Source: CAZCBD01 sp964496755
GTDB taxonomy: Bacteria; Bacteroidota; Ignavibacteria; Ignavibacteriales; Melioribacteraceae
Length of the DNA: 13,696 bases
Direction: 5' to 3'
Assembly (NCBI GenBank): GCA_964496755.1
Contig: CAZCBD010000062.1
Location: 1 to 13,696 of the forward strand
Position numbers and translations under genes: made by a program. Numbering within the stretch: the first letter of the stretch is position 1; each line of letters begins with the position of its first letter. This document shows, in pieces, positions 12,600 to 13,696 of the stretch. The notes below the pieces were generated by a model, which worked only from the letters and a program-made list of their open reading frames with translations, did not search any database and was not told where the DNA came from.

Positions 12600-13696
12600 T
12601 GTTACGAGTAATAAAAAATATATTGTTTCTGTTGATTTGTTTTATTATTTCTTATGCACAGCAAACAAAGCAATCCCAAGGTATTGATTTGCCTAAATTT
12701 GTTATTACCGGTAAACGTGTTGTAAATATTCCAATTCTAAAAAAAAGAAAACCGGAGTTAATTTCTTTGCTTAGCAACAGATTTTTTTCTCCAACAAATT
12801 CCAACTACAAATTTGATGTAAAAATATTATCAAAAGTTGTTCGCCCCGATACAAATGTCTTAAAAGTAAATCGTCCCTTTAATGGCGAATTAAAAATTGG
12901 AGCCGGATTAAATACAATGCCCAGAGGCAATTTTTCATATAGTAGCAGTAGCAGACATATATTGTTTTATACAAATGTATGGGGCCTAAAAGAAAGAGAA
13001 TTTGTTGCCAATGCAGGATATAATGTTTCGGGAGCAAAGGTAAGCACTGAATTTTTTATTAGTAGTGCGTCTAAATTTTTACCGGGGTCACAAATTAAAT
13101 TTAACGCTGAATTTATTAGAGATAATTATTCTTTTTTTCCTTCACCAACCCCGACTCTGGAGCGCAGAACAAAAAGCCTGAATATTAATGCTGAGTTTGA
13201 CAATTCTTTTTCACATTATCTAAATTTTGGTGTCAAAGCAAGTTTAAATTCTTTTAATTTTGAGAATCTCGGAATAAATGAGAAGATATTAAAGTTGATT
13301 GCATATGTCCGTTTTGATTTTGAAAAGTTTAAACTTAAATCAAAATTAAATATTCTAAATCAATCTGCAGGTGCAACAACAATTGGAAGTGAACTTGGTT
13401 TTTACACAATATCTTCCGTGGCTTCTTTAATGTATGGAAAAGCGATTTTATTACAGGGAGGAGCATCCTATAGTCATTATTCTTCTAATGATTTTATAGC
13501 ACCGTATGCCCGTGTTTCATTTAAATTTAACCAAGCATTTTCAGCCTTTGCTGAATTTAAACCGGAATTAATTCCATTTACACTAAAAAATATGAAAACC
13601 GATAATCCTTATTTTACTTTTATCGGAATTTCCAATTATGTGCAGAAAAACAAAATAGCTTTGGTTACCGGTCTTAAATACGAGTATTTTACATTT
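12596..13696 (+). CDS. Exported barrel-like outer-membrane protein, 3' end cut by the window
   Basis: An open frame of 367 codons that runs past the last base without a stop, so the C-terminus is missing. The signal peptide is about 1-21 (LFLLICFIISYA|QQT). After it comes LPKFVITGKRVVNIP, a short segment that faintly recalls the start of TonB-dependent receptors; no real plug domain is present. From about residue 95 on, alternating strands dominate (GELKIGAGLNTMPRGNFSYS, NINAEFDNSFSHYLNFGVKA, ALVTGLKYEYFTF), typical of a beta barrel with Ser/Asn-rich turns. The ATG at 12596 overlaps the TPR stop by four bases; ATG at 12599 is an equal choice. Coupling to a giant TPR protein suggests a barrel with a periplasmic TPR partner, seen for example in exopolysaccharide export (PelB, PgaA), but no polysaccharide gene is visible here. 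It has no recognised family. Confidence 0.72.
   Translation, partial: MMLRVIKNILFLLICFIISYAQQTKQSQGIDLPKFVITGKRVVNIPILKKRKPELISLLSNRFFSPTNSNYKFDVKILSKVVRPDTNVLKVNRPFNGELKIGAGLNTMPRGNFSYSSSSRHILFYTNVWGLKEREFVANAGYNVSGAKVSTEFFISSASKFLPGSQIKFNAEFIRDNYSFFPSPTPTLERRTKSLNINAEFDNSFSHYLNFGVKASLNSFNFENLGINEKILKLIAYVRFDFEKFKLKSKLNILNQSAGATTIGSELGFYTISSVASLMYGKAILLQGGASYSHYSSNDFIAPYARVSFKFNQAFSAFAEFKPELIPFTLKNMKTDNPYFTFIGISNYVQKNKIALVTGLKYEYFTF

Overview
The window is AT-rich (roughly 30% G+C by eye), densely coded on both strands, and carries eleven complete protein genes, one protein gene cut by the right edge, and one tRNA. The gene set points to the Bacteroidota/Chlorobiota side of the tree, most likely an Ignavibacteria-type organism. 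Three things support this: all six predicted exported proteins have Gln directly after the signal-peptidase site (...FA|Q, ...FS|Q, ...QA|Q, ...FC|Q, ...YA|Q); several upstream regions carry a TAnnTTTG-like element; and the pterin genes resemble those of green sulfur bacteria and eukaryotes. This placement is an inference, because no rRNA or marker phylogeny is available here.

Layout. 137-2596 (+): a large membrane-anchored SpoIIE/PPM phosphatase with PDZ, multi-TM and GAF regions. 2667-3122 (-): a Fur-family repressor. It is divergent from an operon at 3266-5452 (+) that encodes a Bcp-type peroxiredoxin, a 6-pyruvoyl-tetrahydropterin synthase, GTP cyclohydrolase I and a sepiapterin-reductase-like SDR. 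Together the last three can make tetrahydrobiopterin from GTP. The Fur/Bcp gap holds a candidate operator, and a strong bidirectional terminator closes the operon.

5505-7819 is an envelope-stress block: a leftward Spy/CpxP-like secreted protein with a Met- and Lys/Arg-rich tail, divergent from an ECF sigma factor, a translationally coupled single-pass anti-sigma factor with a very acidic exported domain, and a second small Spy/CpxP-like protein. A perfect 24-bp palindrome lies in the divergent promoter region. A tRNA-Leu(GAG) at 7877-7960 is followed without a visible terminator by a secreted TPR protein (7995-8777). A second bidirectional terminator separates this from a leftward outer-membrane beta-barrel protein (8848-9462). 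Finally, 9615-12599 encodes a secreted protein of almost 1000 residues built from TPR repeats. It overlaps the start of an exported, barrel-like protein that runs off the window.

No mobile element, CRISPR array, rRNA or integration site was seen. No gap between genes exceeds about 160 bases. The window reads as ordinary chromosome rather than a genomic island. The parts most worth a second look are the tetrahydrobiopterin operon behind a Fur/Prx switch, the charge-matched ECF/anti-sigma/two-CpxP module with its palindrome, and the coupled giant-TPR/outer-membrane pair.
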